A stretch of DNA of 64,000 nt, taken from NCBI RefSeq assembly GCF_014645815.1, contig NZ_BMML01000011.1, forward strand, positions 62,001-126,000. The letters are read 5' to 3'. A model generated the notes under the pieces. It was not told the origin of the DNA and did no database searches. It was given only the letters and a program-made list of their open reading frames with translations. The translations under genes and the position numbers were made by a program. Shown here one piece after another: positions 25,682-34,579 of this stretch. Numbering within the stretch: position 1 is the first letter of the stretch; every line of letters begins with the position of its first letter. Origin of the DNA: Streptomyces fuscichromogenes. GTDB taxonomy: Bacteria > Actinomycetota > Actinomycetes > Streptomycetales > Streptomycetaceae.

Positions 25682-26758
25682 TCAGCGGGCGTGGCCGAAG
25701 TACATCAGCTCCCAGATGGCGGAGGCCGTGTGCGTCTCCGTGATCACCTCGCCGACCAGTTGCTCCACCGTCGCGCTCCCCGTGAACCGCAGGTAGCTGG
25801 CGTCGAAGCCGGCCGCCTGGGCCGCTTCGCGCTGAGGTCCCTCCAGGTCGTCGATGAAGTTGTTGCGGACGAGGACCTGCTCAAGGCCCAGGGTGAGGCG
25901 GTAGTGACCCTCCGGCCCGGAGTACTCGTACACCTCGCGCTTGTCGACCGGCTTGCCGGTGTGGTCGTCGGTGAGCCTGTCGCCGGTGCTGAGGGTGACG
26001 GATTTCGCGTCGTCGGCGACGATCCGGCCGTCCTTGGTGATCAGGAAGAGCGGGATGGTGTCGTCGCCGTACTGCTCCTCGGCGGTGATGTAGCACCAGA
26101 CGAGGCTGTACGGCCCGACCTGGGCTCGGCCCCACCGCCAGTTGTGGATCAGCTGGTTGAGGGGCGCGTCGCCCCAGTTGTGGTCGTGGTAGCCGATACC
26201 GCGGAGAGTCTCTTCGACGCCGTCGAGGGTGAGGGTCGCCTCCACCGTGCCCACCGGGACCGGTGCGACCCAGCCCAGCAGCTTCTCGCCGGTGTCCCGA
26301 CCGTCGTTGAAGTACATGTGCCCCGTCTCGGGCCGCCAGGAGGGGACCGTCCGCTCGAGGGTCACGTCCGCGGTGAACCCCTCGTCCTCGACGTGGATCG
26401 TGTAAGTCGCCAGGTCGCCCGAGAAGGTGTTCGCGGCGATCCGTACGTCGCAGCCGTCCCCGGACGCCGAGAACTGGTCCGGGGAGAACGTCAGTCGGCG
26501 CTCGATGGTGGTGCCGTCGGGTCGCTCCAGATCGATCCTGATCATGGGAGTCAGAGGCAGCGCGGGCGCGAGCATCGGTTTCGTGTAGAAGGTGATCACC
26601 AGCGCGGTGCCGTCCTCCAGGTGGGTGTCGAAGTACCACCACTCGAAGGTGGTGCCGCCCGGATCGGTGCGCAGGCCGTCCTCCGACGGCTTGACGACGC
26701 CCTTCTCAAGGCCCAGTGAGCGGTACGCGGACGGGGTGTCAGCCAGGTAGGCAGGCAT
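25682..26758 (-). CDS. CrtC/AttH-like lipocalin-fold protein (carotenoid hydratase-like)
   Basis: 358 residues. The N-terminal GGTTFEWWYFDTHLEDGTAL and central GIGYHDHNWGDAPLNQLIHN and WRWGRAQVGPYSL match the two-domain CrtC/AttH lipocalin fold; EWWY and HDHNWG are its signature motifs. In phototrophs CrtC adds water to the end double bond of neurosporene or lycopene; in other bacteria relatives act as cyclases or Diels-Alderases on polyketides or are unassigned. No carotenoid genes are nearby, so the true substrate is probably another isoprenoid or polyene. It is divergent from the TetR gene at 26879 with paired operators in between. Confidence 0.75.
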   Translation of the reverse strand: MPAYLADTPSAYRSLGLEKGVVKPSEDGLRTDPGGTTFEWWYFDTHLEDGTALVITFYTKPMLAPALPLTPMIRIDLERPDGTTIERRLTFSPDQFSASGDGCDVRIAANTFSGDLATYTIHVEDEGFTADVTLERTVPSWRPETGHMYFNDGRDTGEKLLGWVAPVPVGTVEATLTLDGVEETLRGIGYHDHNWGDAPLNQLIHNWRWGRAQVGPYSLVWCYITAEEQYGDDTIPLFLITKDGRIVADDAKSVTLSTGDRLTDDHTGKPVDKREVYEYSGPEGHYRLTLGLEQVLVRNNFIDDLEGPQREAAQAAGFDASYLRFTGSATVEQLVGEVITETHTASAIWELMYFGHAR

Positions 26759-26772
26759 GGTCTTCCTTCAAC

Positions 26773-26795
26773 GTCGACTATACGATCGTTAAGTT
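26773..26795. promoter_or_regulatory. Operator half of an inverted pair (site E)
   Basis: A 23-base element beginning GTCGACTATACGATCG and ending GTTAAGTT. It lies 15-37 bases before the CrtC-like start codon. An inverted copy (19 of 23 bases identical) lies at 26833-26855. The part ACGATCGTTA matches the core of sites A and C. Confidence 0.65.
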
Positions 26796-26832
26796 GAATC
26801 GTAACCCATGGCTTTACGGGCGGAAAGTGATA

Positions 26833-26855
26833 CACTTAACGTTCATATAGTTGAC
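26833..26855. promoter_or_regulatory. Operator half of an inverted pair (site F)
   Basis: Inverted copy of site E, read on the minus strand as GTCAACTATATGAACG then TTAAGTG. It lies 24 bases before the TetR start codon at 26879. Together E and F could give repression of both divergent genes by the TetR protein. Confidence 0.65.
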
Positions 26856-26878
26856 TGTTGGGGGCGAGTGGGGGTGTG

Positions 26879-27448
26879 ATGAACGTTGCAGAGCGGTCGC
26901 GGGAGAGGATCGCCCAAGTGGCCCTCGGGCTCTTCGTCGAGAACAGCTACGAGGGAACCTCTCTTCAGATGATCGCGTCCGTGTTGGGTATCACGAAGCC
27001 GGCGATCACCTATCACTTCGGCACCAAGGAGGATTTGCTGGCTGCCGTCGCGGAACCCGCCTTCGTGGATGTGGAGAAGTATTTCGACTCGCTGGAAGGG
27101 CAGCAGACGACTGCAGTCCGCAGGCGCGAAGCGCTGACCGGCTATGTCGATCTGTTGGTGAGGCACCGGAGCCTGATGGTCTTTCTTCTCCAGGACGCTG
27201 GAGTGGTGCGGAACCAAGCCCTCAAGGGCAGGGTGGCCTGCCTCGCCGAACGGCTGACGCAGCCGTTCGTCCGGGATTGCGCCGATACCGGTGAGCGCGT
27301 GTACGTCGCCGCCGCGCTCGGCGGTCTGCGGAGCGCTACCGCGGCCTTCCCCGAACTGTCGGACGGCGAGCTGCACGCGTATCTGCTGGAGGCCGGCCGC
27401 CGCATGCTCTCCCGTCCGGCCCGGCGGTCCCCCTCGTCACCGGAATAA
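26879..27448 (+). CDS. TetR-family transcriptional regulator
   Basis: 189 residues from ATG 26879 (MNVAERSRERIAQVALGLF). HTH at about residues 8-55, with LQMIASVLGITKPAITYHFG as helices 2-3. The ligand domain is short and lacks recognisable features. I prefer 26879 to the upstream TTG 26858 because the family motif follows at once and a G-rich stretch lies just before it. Its 3' end overlaps the converging SpoIIE gene by 12 bases. Probable repressor of the CrtC-like gene and of itself through sites E and F. Confidence 0.85.
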   Translation: MNVAERSRERIAQVALGLFVENSYEGTSLQMIASVLGITKPAITYHFGTKEDLLAAVAEPAFVDVEKYFDSLEGQQTTAVRRREALTGYVDLLVRHRSLMVFLLQDAGVVRNQALKGRVACLAERLTQPFVRDCADTGERVYVAAALGGLRSATAAFPELSDGELHAYLLEAGRRMLSRPARRSPSSPE

Positions 27449-29902
27449 GTCCGGGGCGGTGACGCCCTGGGTTGACGGGCAGGCGCGAGCACGCTGGGGG
27501 AGGTCCTGTTCGGCCCAGATCGTCTTGCCGCGGGTGGTGTGGCGGGTGCCCCATCGGCCAGCCAACTGGGCGACCAGGAGAAGTCCGCGGCCGCCTTCGT
27601 CGAAGACGCGGGCGCGGCGCAGATGCGGCGATGTGTTGCTTGCGTCCGTGACCTCGCAGATCAGGGCGCGGTCGCGGATGAGACGGAGCTGGATGGGCTC
27701 TTCCCCGTAGCGGATCGCGTTGGTGACCAACTCGCTCACCACGAGCTCCGTGACGAAGGAGGCCTCCTCCAGTCCCCACTCGGCCAGCCGCTCCACGGCC
27801 TGCCTGCGGACGGTGGCCACGACGGCCGGGTCGGCGGGGACATCCCACGCGGCCACGTGGGAGGCGTCCAGGGCGCGGGTCCGAGCCAGGAGGAGAGCTA
27901 CGTCGTCGACCGGTCGACTCGGCAGCAGAGCGGTCAGTACCTTGTCGCACAGGCCCTCCAGGGACTGTGTACGGCTGGTCAGCGCGGTGCGCAGCCGTTC
28001 GCTCCCCGCCTCGATGTCACGATCGGCGGCATCGATCAGACCGTCGGTGTAGAGGGCCAGAATGGTGCCCTCCGACAGGTCCAGCACGGCCGTCTCGAAA
28101 GGCAGCCCGCCGATACCCAGGAGCGGACCCGCGGGGACCTCGGGAAATTCGGCGGTGCCGTCCGGGTGGACCAGGACCGGTGGCGGATGCCCCGCCCGCG
28201 CCAGAGTGCAGCGGCGCGAGACGGGGTCGTAGACCGCGTACAGGCACGTGGCGCCCACCTCGCTCGCCGATCCCTCACCGGCTCCCTCGGCCTCCCCCTC
28301 CTCGGCCTGGTCTAGGCGCAGCACGAGATCGTCGAGATGGGTGAGGAGTTCGTCGGGCGGCAGGTCCACGTCGGCCAGGGTGCGTACCGCCGTGCGCAGA
28401 CGGCCCATCGTGGCGGAGGCCTGGATCCCGTGGCCGACGACGTCGCCGACCACCAGAGCGACCCGTGCTCCCGACAGCGGGATGACGTCGAACCAGTCGC
28501 CGCCTATGCCGGCCTCCGATCCGGCCGGTAGATACCTGCCGGCCATCTCGACCGCCGCCTGCCTGGGGGGACGCTGCGGGAGCAGATTGCGTTGAAGCGC
28601 GATCGAGGTGTTTCTCTCACGGGCGTAGCGGCGCGCGTTGTCCACGCAGACCGCGGCCCGAGCTGTGATCTCCTGCGCCAGCAGCAGGTCGTCGTCGTCG
28701 AAGGGTTCGGGCGTGCGATGGCGGGTGAAGAACACGAAGCCCAACGGGGTCCCGCGCGCCCTCATCGGAACCAAGAGGAACGAATGGGTTCCGTACTCCG
28801 CCATCTTCGACACCAGGTCGGGACGCTCGCGGAGCCATTGGGGAGCCGTCTCCGGGCTGGCGTCGTAACGAGCGGCGATGCCCGCGGCCAGTGCGTCCGC
28901 CAGCTGTGAACCCTCGGGGAAGTGGCTCAGTTCGCCCGGCTGGAACCTGGCCTCCGGACAGCCTTCCAGAATCGAACGATTGACCGCGCGGCGCATCGCG
29001 GTGGCATCCGCCGGCCAGCCGGGCTTGGCCTCCTCGCCGCTGTAGACGGGATCGAGCAGGTCCACGGCGGCGAAGTCGGCGAACCGCTCGACGGCCAGCT
29101 CGGCCAGTTCCTCAGCCGTGCGCACGACCTCCAGGGTGGACCCGATCCGGACGCTCGCCTCGTTCATCACATCCATCCGGCGCCGGGCCCGGACCGCTTC
29201 GGTGATCTCCCGCGCGACAGTGGAGGCGCCGTACACCCGGCCGGTGGGGTCCCTGAGCGGCGTGACGAGCAGTGACCATGTGTGCGGTCGCGCGTGCTCG
29301 GTCGCGCGGGCCACCACCTCCCGGCACACCGGCGCACCGGTGTGTACAGCCTCGCTCACGGCCTTTGTCAGGTCGTGATGCAGGGGACCGGTGCCAAGTT
29401 CGTCGGTCCGGTGGCCGAGCACGTCGTCCGGTCGCAGGTCCAGCAGCCGGAGCGCCTCGGTGTTGGCGCGCGTCACCCGTGCCTCCGTGTCGTGGAGGAG
29501 CAGGGCCACAGGAAACTGGGGGAACGACCGTTCCAGCAAGCCGTCGCCGCTGTCCGTCGCCGGGGCCGGAGGACGGTTCAGCAGCCATATCCAGCTTGTC
29601 TCTCCGCGGATGTCCTGCTGGGGGACGGCATGGACGAGAACGCTGACCCGGGTGCCGTCGGCCCTGCACAGCGCCATCGTGGCCGTCCAGTCCGTCCGTC
29701 TGGCCAGGCGGACTTCGACAGCCGCCGGGAGGGGTGCGGCGAGCAGGTCGGTGGCCGGGCGTCCCACGATGCTGTCGGTCTCATAACCGAGCAGCCGTGC
29801 GGCCTCGGCGTTCCACGCGCTCACCAGGCCACGGGCATCAAGGGGCACCGCGGCCGTGCCTTGCGCACCGCGGTCGTCGTGCCAGCAGACTTCGTTGTCC
29901 AT
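27437..29902 (-). CDS. PAS-PAS-GAF-SpoIIE-HATPase sensor phosphatase
   Basis: 821 residues. PAS at about 15-110 (GLVSAWNAEAARLLGYETDS), second PAS at about 125-245 (VALLLHDTEARVTRANTEAL, ITEAVRARRR), GAF at about 255-430, SpoIIE-type PP2C phosphatase at about 445-670 (GIGGDWFDVIPLSG, VVGDVVGHGIQASATM, ARAGHPPPVLVHPDG, ALYTDGLIDAADRDI, DDVALLLAR) and a RsbW-like HATPase at about 680-800 (VTELVVSELVTNAIRYG, DEGGRGLLLVAQLAGRWG). The metal-binding Asp residues of the phosphatase are present. Such Streptomyces proteins dephosphorylate anti-anti-sigma factors in response to signals sensed by PAS/GAF. No partner genes are adjacent. Cytoplasmic; no membrane helices. Confidence 0.9.
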   Translation of the reverse strand: MDNEVCWHDDRGAQGTAAVPLDARGLVSAWNAEAARLLGYETDSIVGRPATDLLAAPLPAAVEVRLARRTDWTATMALCRADGTRVSVLVHAVPQQDIRGETSWIWLLNRPPAPATDSGDGLLERSFPQFPVALLLHDTEARVTRANTEALRLLDLRPDDVLGHRTDELGTGPLHHDLTKAVSEAVHTGAPVCREVVARATEHARPHTWSLLVTPLRDPTGRVYGASTVAREITEAVRARRRMDVMNEASVRIGSTLEVVRTAEELAELAVERFADFAAVDLLDPVYSGEEAKPGWPADATAMRRAVNRSILEGCPEARFQPGELSHFPEGSQLADALAAGIAARYDASPETAPQWLRERPDLVSKMAEYGTHSFLLVPMRARGTPLGFVFFTRHRTPEPFDDDDLLLAQEITARAAVCVDNARRYARERNTSIALQRNLLPQRPPRQAAVEMAGRYLPAGSEAGIGGDWFDVIPLSGARVALVVGDVVGHGIQASATMGRLRTAVRTLADVDLPPDELLTHLDDLVLRLDQAEEGEAEGAGEGSASEVGATCLYAVYDPVSRRCTLARAGHPPPVLVHPDGTAEFPEVPAGPLLGIGGLPFETAVLDLSEGTILALYTDGLIDAADRDIEAGSERLRTALTSRTQSLEGLCDKVLTALLPSRPVDDVALLLARTRALDASHVAAWDVPADPAVVATVRRQAVERLAEWGLEEASFVTELVVSELVTNAIRYGEEPIQLRLIRDRALICEVTDASNTSPHLRRARVFDEGGRGLLLVAQLAGRWGTRHTTRGKTIWAEQDLPQRARACPSTQGVTAPDLFR

Positions 29903-30030
29903 GACAGCTCACTTCGGCATGACACGGGCGAAGCCGTGCTCAGCACACGGTCGCCGATGTCCCCATTCCAGAATCGTGCCTCACAGGTCTTGCGACAACC
30001 CGTTGCCCAGCCCGACGGCGCAGCCCGTCG

Positions 30031-30961
30031 TCAGGCCGCCGAGGCGGGAATCACTCCCATGCGGCCGCTCTGGTAGTCCTCGATGGCCTGGGTGATCTCC
30101 TCGTGGGTGTTCATCACGAACGGTCCGTAGGCCGCCAGCGGCTCACCCAGCGGCAGGCCACCCAGGAGCAGCACCTCCATCTCGCCGGTACGGTTCGCCT
30201 GACGGTCACCGGCCGTCACGGTCAGTGTCTCGCCCGCCCCGAAGTAGGCGATCTGTCCCTCGACCGTGGGCCGCCGCTCGGCTCCGAACGTACCCCGCCC
30301 GGACAGGACGTACGCCATGGCTGAGAAGTCCGGCCGCCACGGCACGCGAAGCCGGGCTCCCGGTGCGATCGAGACGTGGGCGAGGGTGATCGGGGTGTGC
30401 GTGACGCCGGGGCCGCGGTGACCGGCGATCTCGCCGGCGATGACGCGCACCAGAACGCCGCCGTCCCCGGAGGTCAGCAGCGACAGCCGGGAGCCCCCGA
30501 TGTCCTGGTAGCGCGGGGCCGTCATCTTGAGCGTGCTCGGCAGGTTCACCCACAGTTGTACGCCCTGGACGGCACCGCCCTCCATGACCAGCCGTTCCGA
30601 GGGGCTCTCGTGGTGCTGGATGCCGGAGCCGGCCGTCATCCACTGGGTGTCGCCGCCTCGGATGACTCCGCCGCCGCCGTGTGTGTCCTCGTGCTCGATC
30701 TCGCCGTCGATCAGGTAAGTAGCGTCCCTTCGCCGTGCGGGGCTCCACGACGGTGTCGGCGCGGTGGTCGAGCAGGAGGAAGGGGTCGGCCATGCGCATG
30801 CCCGCGCCGGGGACGGGAAACACCCGGCGGACGCCGAAGCCCTCGGTGGGCGCCTCGTCCACACTGGTCTTGAGGTGGGCGACCGGGCGGTCCGTGGCGA
30901 TGCCGTCCAAGTCCGGAATCCGGGGCAGGACCAGCAGGTCCGGAGCGGTTATCGCGGGCAT
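30031..30961 (-). pseudogene. Pirin-family cupin, broken by a small deletion
   Basis: The first 75 codons or so from ATG 30961 (MPAITAPDLLVLPRIPDLDG, then RVFPVPGAGMRMADPFLLLD) are in one frame. From TYLIDGEIEHEDTHGGGGVI to the end (stop at 30031) the protein is in another. At the join (about 30717-30727) roughly 30 bases that normally encode the HPHRGFET segment are missing; this segment holds two of the iron ligands of pirins. The rest, including GDTQWMTAGSGIQHHE, is intact. The loss is out of frame, so no functional pirin can be made. It lies 43 bases downstream of the malic enzyme gene's stop. Confidence 0.82.
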
Positions 30962-31004
30962 GGGAACCTCCTGTGAGCACGCGGGTGGAAGCAGGGCGGC
31001 GCCG

Positions 31005-32675
31005 TCACGAGGCGACCGGTGCCGTGCTGTAGTGGGGAGTCCACCGCGTCGCGGCGATGGCTTCGCGCAGTTCCTCCTCGGTCGCCTTCGGCGCCACGCC
31101 GTCCTCGACCGCGGCGAGTGCGGCGGCCAGTGCGATGTCCCGGGCTGCCTCCCGCATGCCGGCGAGTGGCGGCAGCAGCCGGGCCGGTCCTTCGCCGGCG
31201 TCCTGCGCCCGTGCGGCGCACCGGGCGACGGCGCGGGCGGCCGCCACCAGCATCCGGTCGGTGACCCGGGTGGCGCGGCTCGCCGTCACCGCGAGTCCGA
31301 TGGCGGGGAAGACGTACACGTTGTTCGCCTGGGCCACCGGCACCTCCTGCTCGTCCACCAGCAGCGGCGGGAACGGCGAGCCGGTGGCGATCAGCGCCCT
31401 GCCGTCCGTCCAGCGGGCGAGGTCGGCCGGATCGGCCTCGGCGTGCGAGGTCGGGTTGGAGAGCGGGAAGATGATCGGCCGCTCGCAGGCCGACGCCATC
31501 TGCCGGACGATCTCCTCGCTGAACGCGCCGTGCGCCGTCGACAGCCCGATCAGGGCGGTGGGCGCGACACGGCGTACCACCTCGGCAAGGCTCGTGCCGT
31601 TCCAGCCCGTGGCCTCGGTGTCCTCGCGCGCGTACACGCGCTGCTCGTCCGTCAGGTCGGTGCGAGAGCGGGTGAGCAGGCCGTCGATGTCCACGACCCA
31701 GAAGCGCCCGGCGGCCTCGGCCGCCGACAGACCCTCCTCGATCACGGCCGTCCGGATCATGTCGGCGACGCCGATGGCGGCGGAGCCCGCACCCAGCACC
31801 ACCAGACGCTGCTCAGGCAGCGGCGTACCGGCCACCGCCGCGGCGGTGGACAGGGCACCGAGGGCCACCGCCGCGGTGCCCTGGATGTCGTCGTTGAAGG
31901 TGAGCAGGCGGTCGCGGTAGCGGGTGAGGATGGGGCGCGCGTGCGGGGTGGCGAAGTCCTCCCACTGCAGCAGCGTGCCCGGCAGCTCCGCCTCGACGGC
32001 TGAGACGAAGGCCTCGATCATCTCGTCGTACTCGGCGCCGGTGAGACGGTGTTCGCGCCGACCGAGGTAGCGCGGGTCGGCGAGCAGTTCCTCGTTGTCC
32101 GTGCCGACGTCGAGAAGGATCGGCAGGGTGCGCGCGGGGTCGATGCCGCCGATGGCTGTGTAGAGGCTGAGCTTGCCGATCGGGATGCCCATGCCGCCGA
32201 CGCCCTGGTCGCCGAGGCCGAGGATGCGCTGGCCGTCGGTGACGACGATGACGTCCACGCCCTCGTCGCCGTGGGGGCGGTTGCGCAGGATCTCGCGGAA
32301 CCGGTGGCGGTCCCCCCAGGAGAGGTACAGCCCGCGGGGCCGACGGTAGATCGAGCTGAAGCGGCGGCAGGCTTCACCGACGGTCGGGGTGTAGATGACC
32401 GGCAGCAGCTCTTCCAGGTGGTCGGTCACCAGGCGGTAGAAGAGCACTTCGTTGGTGTCCTGAAGCTGCCGCAGATAGATGTGCCGGTTCAGCGCCTTGC
32501 CGTAGTCGTGGAACGCCTCGTAGGCGCGGCTGACCTGTTCGTCGAGGGTCTCCACGGCGGGTGGCAGCAGGCCGTCGAGTCCGAGGTCGGCCCGTTCGTG
32601 TGGGCTGAAGGCCGTTCCCTTGTTGCGGAGTGGGTCGGCGAGGATCGTGGCGCCCTGGGCATGGGGATCGGTCAT
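31005..32675 (-). CDS. NAD-dependent malic enzyme (malate dehydrogenase, oxaloacetate-decarboxylating)
   Basis: 556 residues, the length of the large malic-enzyme class. N-terminal NKGTAFSPHERADLGLDGLL, the catalytic-Tyr region PVIYTPTVGEACRRFS, the Lys/metal region GLGDQGVGGMGIPIGKL, LLTFNDDIQGTAAVALGAL, and the dinucleotide fold LVVLGAGSAAIGVADMI are all present. It converts malate to pyruvate and CO2. ATG 32675 is chosen; ATG 32687 four codons upstream is also possible. It is 42 bases downstream of the PoxB-type gene, so pyruvate production and oxidation are co-transcribed. Confidence 0.93.
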   Translation of the reverse strand: MTDPHAQGATILADPLRNKGTAFSPHERADLGLDGLLPPAVETLDEQVSRAYEAFHDYGKALNRHIYLRQLQDTNEVLFYRLVTDHLEELLPVIYTPTVGEACRRFSSIYRRPRGLYLSWGDRHRFREILRNRPHGDEGVDVIVVTDGQRILGLGDQGVGGMGIPIGKLSLYTAIGGIDPARTLPILLDVGTDNEELLADPRYLGRREHRLTGAEYDEMIEAFVSAVEAELPGTLLQWEDFATPHARPILTRYRDRLLTFNDDIQGTAAVALGALSTAAAVAGTPLPEQRLVVLGAGSAAIGVADMIRTAVIEEGLSAAEAAGRFWVVDIDGLLTRSRTDLTDEQRVYAREDTEATGWNGTSLAEVVRRVAPTALIGLSTAHGAFSEEIVRQMASACERPIIFPLSNPTSHAEADPADLARWTDGRALIATGSPFPPLLVDEQEVPVAQANNVYVFPAIGLAVTASRATRVTDRMLVAAARAVARCAARAQDAGEGPARLLPPLAGMREAARDIALAAALAAVEDGVAPKATEEELREAIAATRWTPHYSTAPVAS

Positions 32676-32717
32676 TGCTCGTTCCATGAGGGTCGAGGAC
32701 GGTGGGGAGGGTACGGA

Positions 32718-34457
32718 TCAGGGCCGCGGAATGTTGCGCAGGTTGGCCCTGGCCAGGTCCAGCATCTTTCCCACACCTCCGTTGAGGACCGTCCGGCCGG
32801 CGGAGAAGGCGAAGCCCTTCACGTGTTCGCCGCTGATGTGCGGGGGGATCGACAGCGCGTTGGGGTCGGTCACGAGGTCCACCAGACAGGGTCCGTCGTG
32901 GGCCAGCGCCTCCTTGAGCCCCGCTCGGATCTGCGCGGGGTCCTCGATGCGAATGGCGTGGATCCCGACGGCCTGCGCGATGGCGGCGTAGTCGACGGGT
33001 CCGTGATCGGTCTCGTGGTCCGGCATGCCGTCGGCCATCATCTCCAGCTTGACCATGCCGAGCGAGGAGTTGTTGAACACGATGGTCTTGACCGGCAGAT
33101 CGTGAAGTTTGACGGTGAGCAGCTCGCCCATGAGCATGCCGAGCCCGCCGTCGCCGGACATGGAGATCACCTGTCGGTCTGGGTAGGCGAACTGGGCGCC
33201 GATCGCGTGCGGCAGGGCGTTGGCCATCGTGCCGTGCAGGAACGAACCGATCACCCGGCGGCGCCCGTTGGGGGTGATGTAGCGGGCCGCCCAGACATTG
33301 CACATGCCGGTGTCGACGGTGAACACGGCGTCGTCGGCGGCGAGTTCGTCGAGGATCGCGGCCGGGTACTCCGGGTGGATCGGGGTGTGGTGTTCGACCT
33401 TGCGGGTGTAGGCGGAGACGACGTTCTCCAGAGACTTCGTGTGGCGGTTCAGCATCCGGTCCAGGAACGAACGGTCCTGCCTGCGGTCGACCAGCGGCAG
33501 AACCGTGCGCAGCGTCTGTCCGACGTCGCCGTGCACCCCCAGGTCCAGCGGGGTGCGTCGCCCGATCCGTCCCGCGTCGTGGTCGATCTGCACGGTGTGG
33601 GCCTGCGGCAGGAAGTCGTCGTACGGGAAGTCGGTGCCGAGCAGTACCACCAGATCGGCTTCGTGCATCGCGTCGTAACAGGCGCCGTAGCCCAGCAGCC
33701 CGCTCATGCCGACGTCGTACGGGTTGTCGTACTGGATCCATTCCTTGCCGCGCAGGCTGTGGCCGACCGGCGCGTTCAGCCGGGCCGCGAGTTCCATGAC
33801 CTCGTCGTGCGAGCCCTGGACGCCGGCGCCGCAGAACAGCATCACCTTCTCCGCGGCGTTGAGCCTCGTGGCGAGGTCCCAGACCTGCTCGGTGGGCGGT
33901 GTGACCCGGCCGAGAGCGGTGACGAAATTGCTGGATCCGGTGGGGTGGCCGGCGGGGGCGTGGGCCAGGTCGCCGGGCATGACCAGCACTGAGACGCCGT
34001 TGTCGGCGATGGCGCGCTGCATGGCGATCCGCAGCACCCGGGGCATCTGGGAGGGCTGGACGACCATCTCGCAGTAAGTGCTGCACTCGGTGAACAGCCG
34101 CTCGGGGTGGGTCTCCTGGAAGAAGCCCGTGCCGATCTGCTTCGAGGGTATGTGCGAGGCGAGAGCCAGTACGGGGGCGCCGGAGCGGTTGGCGTCGTAC
34201 AGGCCCTGGATCAGATGGGTGTTGCCCGGTCCGCAGCTGCCGGCGCAGACGGCGAGCCGCCCGGTGAGCTGGGCCTCGGCGGCCGCGGCGAACGCCGCGG
34301 CCTCCTCGTTGCGTACGTGGACCCACTCGATGCCGTCGGTACGGCGGATGGCGTCCACGATCGGGTTGAGGCTGTCGCCGACGACGCCGTAGATCCGTTC
34401 CACCCCGGCTTGCAGCAGCACGTCCACGAACTGCTGTGCCACGGTCGGGTTGCGCAT
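32718..34457 (-). CDS. poxB: ThDP-dependent pyruvate dehydrogenase (PoxB-like)
   Basis: 579 residues from ATG 34457 with AAGGAGAAACGCA just upstream. Three domains of the ThDP family are visible: the PYR domain with RNEEAAAFAAAAEAQLTG (activating Glu) and GSCGPGNTHLIQGLYDA, a central FAD/ADP-type domain, and the PP domain with the ThDP motif GDGGLGMLMGELLTVK to NNSSLGMV. HIPSKQIGTGFFQETHPE matches pyruvate:quinone oxidoreductases, which make acetate and CO2 at the membrane. I see a C-terminal segment (SGEHVKGFAFSAGRTVLNGG) as in PoxB-type enzymes. First of a unit with the malic enzyme. Confidence 0.88.
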   Translation of the reverse strand: MRNPTVAQQFVDVLLQAGVERIYGVVGDSLNPIVDAIRRTDGIEWVHVRNEEAAAFAAAAEAQLTGRLAVCAGSCGPGNTHLIQGLYDANRSGAPVLALASHIPSKQIGTGFFQETHPERLFTECSTYCEMVVQPSQMPRVLRIAMQRAIADNGVSVLVMPGDLAHAPAGHPTGSSNFVTALGRVTPPTEQVWDLATRLNAAEKVMLFCGAGVQGSHDEVMELAARLNAPVGHSLRGKEWIQYDNPYDVGMSGLLGYGACYDAMHEADLVVLLGTDFPYDDFLPQAHTVQIDHDAGRIGRRTPLDLGVHGDVGQTLRTVLPLVDRRQDRSFLDRMLNRHTKSLENVVSAYTRKVEHHTPIHPEYPAAILDELAADDAVFTVDTGMCNVWAARYITPNGRRRVIGSFLHGTMANALPHAIGAQFAYPDRQVISMSGDGGLGMLMGELLTVKLHDLPVKTIVFNNSSLGMVKLEMMADGMPDHETDHGPVDYAAIAQAVGIHAIRIEDPAQIRAGLKEALAHDGPCLVDLVTDPNALSIPPHISGEHVKGFAFSAGRTVLNGGVGKMLDLARANLRNIPRP

Positions 34458-34579
34458 TGCGTTTCTCCTTGGAGATTGTTGCGTGACAAAGGGGCGCGGG
34501 GACGGGATGGGGACGGGGGCGCGCACGGTGCGGGGAGGAGATCCGTGAACGGCCGGGCACCTGGGTGCCCGGCCGGTCG

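Noticed and set aside
25682..26758. Carotenoid biosynthesis cluster
   Set aside because: Only the CrtC-like fold is present; no phytoene synthase or desaturase is found in the window.
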